Source: Plantago major | Taxonomy: Eukaryota > Streptophyta > Magnoliopsida > Lamiales > Plantaginaceae | NCBI GenBank assembly: GCA_026545765.1 | Contig: CM048844.1 | Span: forward strand, 59,678,932-59,742,931 | Reading direction: 5' to 3' | Length of the DNA stretch: 64,000 nt | Shown here: positions 63,501 through 64,000 of the stretch, in pieces | Layout: each line of letters starts with the position of its first letter | Position numbering within the stretch: the first letter of the stretch is position 1 | Made by a program: the position numbers and the translations under genes | Notes under the pieces: model-generated | The model's database searches: none | What the model was told of the DNA's origin: nothing | Seen by the model: only the letters and a program-made list of their open reading frames with translations

Positions 63501-64000
63501 ATAAATAACAGACGAACAACTCTGCTTGAGAGATACACAACACACAAAAGGAGTGTGATTATGAGAAACAAAAAATTCTATTCGAGATTTAAAAAATACA
63601 CAGAAAGGAGTAAGAGTATCATAAACGAAGAACTCTAATGGAGAGTTAAACAACTTACAAAAGGAGTGGGATAAACAACAAACAAACATCTTTGCCTGAG
63701 AGATAAACAACACACTAAAGCAGTGGGATAGTGATAAACGAAAGGTCTGTTTGAGATTTAAAAATTACACATAATGGAGTAAGAGTATCACAGACGAAGA
63801 ACTGTAATTATGAGTAAAACAACACACAAAAGGAGTGGGATTAACAACAAAGGAACAACTCTGCTTGAGAGATAAACAACACACAAAAGCAGTGGGATTA
63901 TGAGAAACAAAAAGGTCTATTCGAGATTTAAAAATTACACAGAAAGGAGTAAGAGTATCATAGACGAAGAACTCTAATTAAGAATTAAACAACACACAAA

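Larger units (their letters stand above)
46977..64000 (+). repeat. 170-bp satellite array, right block (17 kb), continues past the window
   Basis: Same monomer and orientation as the other blocks, interrupted once by the LTR scrap at 49536-49828. Hexameric units (about 1,020 bp) occur near the left of the block. Trimeric units (508-510 bp) with the F variant CACAACTCGGCTTGAG…AATGCAC dominate after about 52 kb. From 52.4 kb on, many short irregular spots appear (for example 55385-55470, 58780-58815, 60590-60620 and 62600-62640). Confidence 0.96.

Noticed and set aside
11930..63713. Dozens of minus-strand reading frames of 60-161 codons with Cys/Phe-rich repeats (VCDTLTPFCVFFKS and similar)
   Set aside because: They recur every 170 bp, change frame between monomers, and follow from the low T content of the + strand. 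They are satellite artefacts, not a secreted or repeat-protein family.
11841..64000. CRISPR-like regular repeats
   Set aside because: The period is a continuous 170-bp satellite with no unique spacers, in a plant nuclear genome.
1..64000. tRNA, rRNA or telomere-repeat sequences
   Set aside because: Looked for by eye for cloverleaf arms, rRNA cores and TTTAGGG arrays; none were convincing.

Overview
This is nuclear DNA of a flowering plant, probably a eudicot. The signs are GT-AG introns, Stowaway-type MITEs with CTCCCTCCGT ends and TA duplications, a Mutator-type element, a solo LTR, plant L1-type LINEs with a DUF4283 ORF1 or an RNase H tail, and a ~170-bp satellite array. I cannot name the species from the sequence alone.

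Layout. (1) 1-7784: the 3' half of a PX-domain/sorting-nexin-C gene on the + strand. Eight exons are recognisable (1881-7504), and the last intron (3.7 kb) holds a 1.4-kb solo LTR. MITEs lie upstream (101-375; nested pair 908-1409) with a (TAA)n microsatellite at 661-752. (2) 7785-11840: no gene, only mobile-element debris: a MITE (7785-8030), a long-inverted-repeat Mutator-type element with a 9-bp target duplication (8186-9041), a poly-A retroposon with an 18-bp target duplication (9493-10489), a 29-31-bp tandem repeat (10801-10892) and a second poly-A tail of a related retroposon (to 11842). (3) 11841-64000: one head-to-tail satellite array, roughly 42-43 kb of satellite or about 250 monomers, running off the right edge. 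It is interrupted by two minus-strand LINE copies (30337-35237 and 42665-46960) and an LTR scrap (49536-49828).

Satellite structure. The 170-bp monomer is three diverged 56-57-bp subunits, each opening with an ACAC-A-AAAGGAGT block and each carrying a short dyad (CTCT-N5-AGAG or a TCT/AGA variant) at the same place. Monomers fall into six recognisable classes, named here by key words: F (ACAACTCTGCTTGAG, then GTGTGATAATG and TTCTATCTC), A (AAATAACAGACGAAC), B (ACACCACTTGAG), C (AACTCCACTTGAG), D (CATCTTTGCCTGAG) and E (GGGATTATGAGAAAC). The order F-A-B-C-D-E forms a ~1,020-bp higher-order repeat. A ~680-bp tetramer (F-A-D-E) and a ~510-bp trimer (F-A-D/E hybrid) look like deletion derivatives, with trimers concentrated at the right end.

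Apart from the sorting-nexin gene I see no intact protein gene. Both LINEs are frameshifted. The many minus-strand reading frames of about 60-160 codons inside the array are satellite artefacts. The array has the monomer length and organisation of a centromeric or pericentromeric satellite, but sequence alone cannot show that it is a functional centromere.
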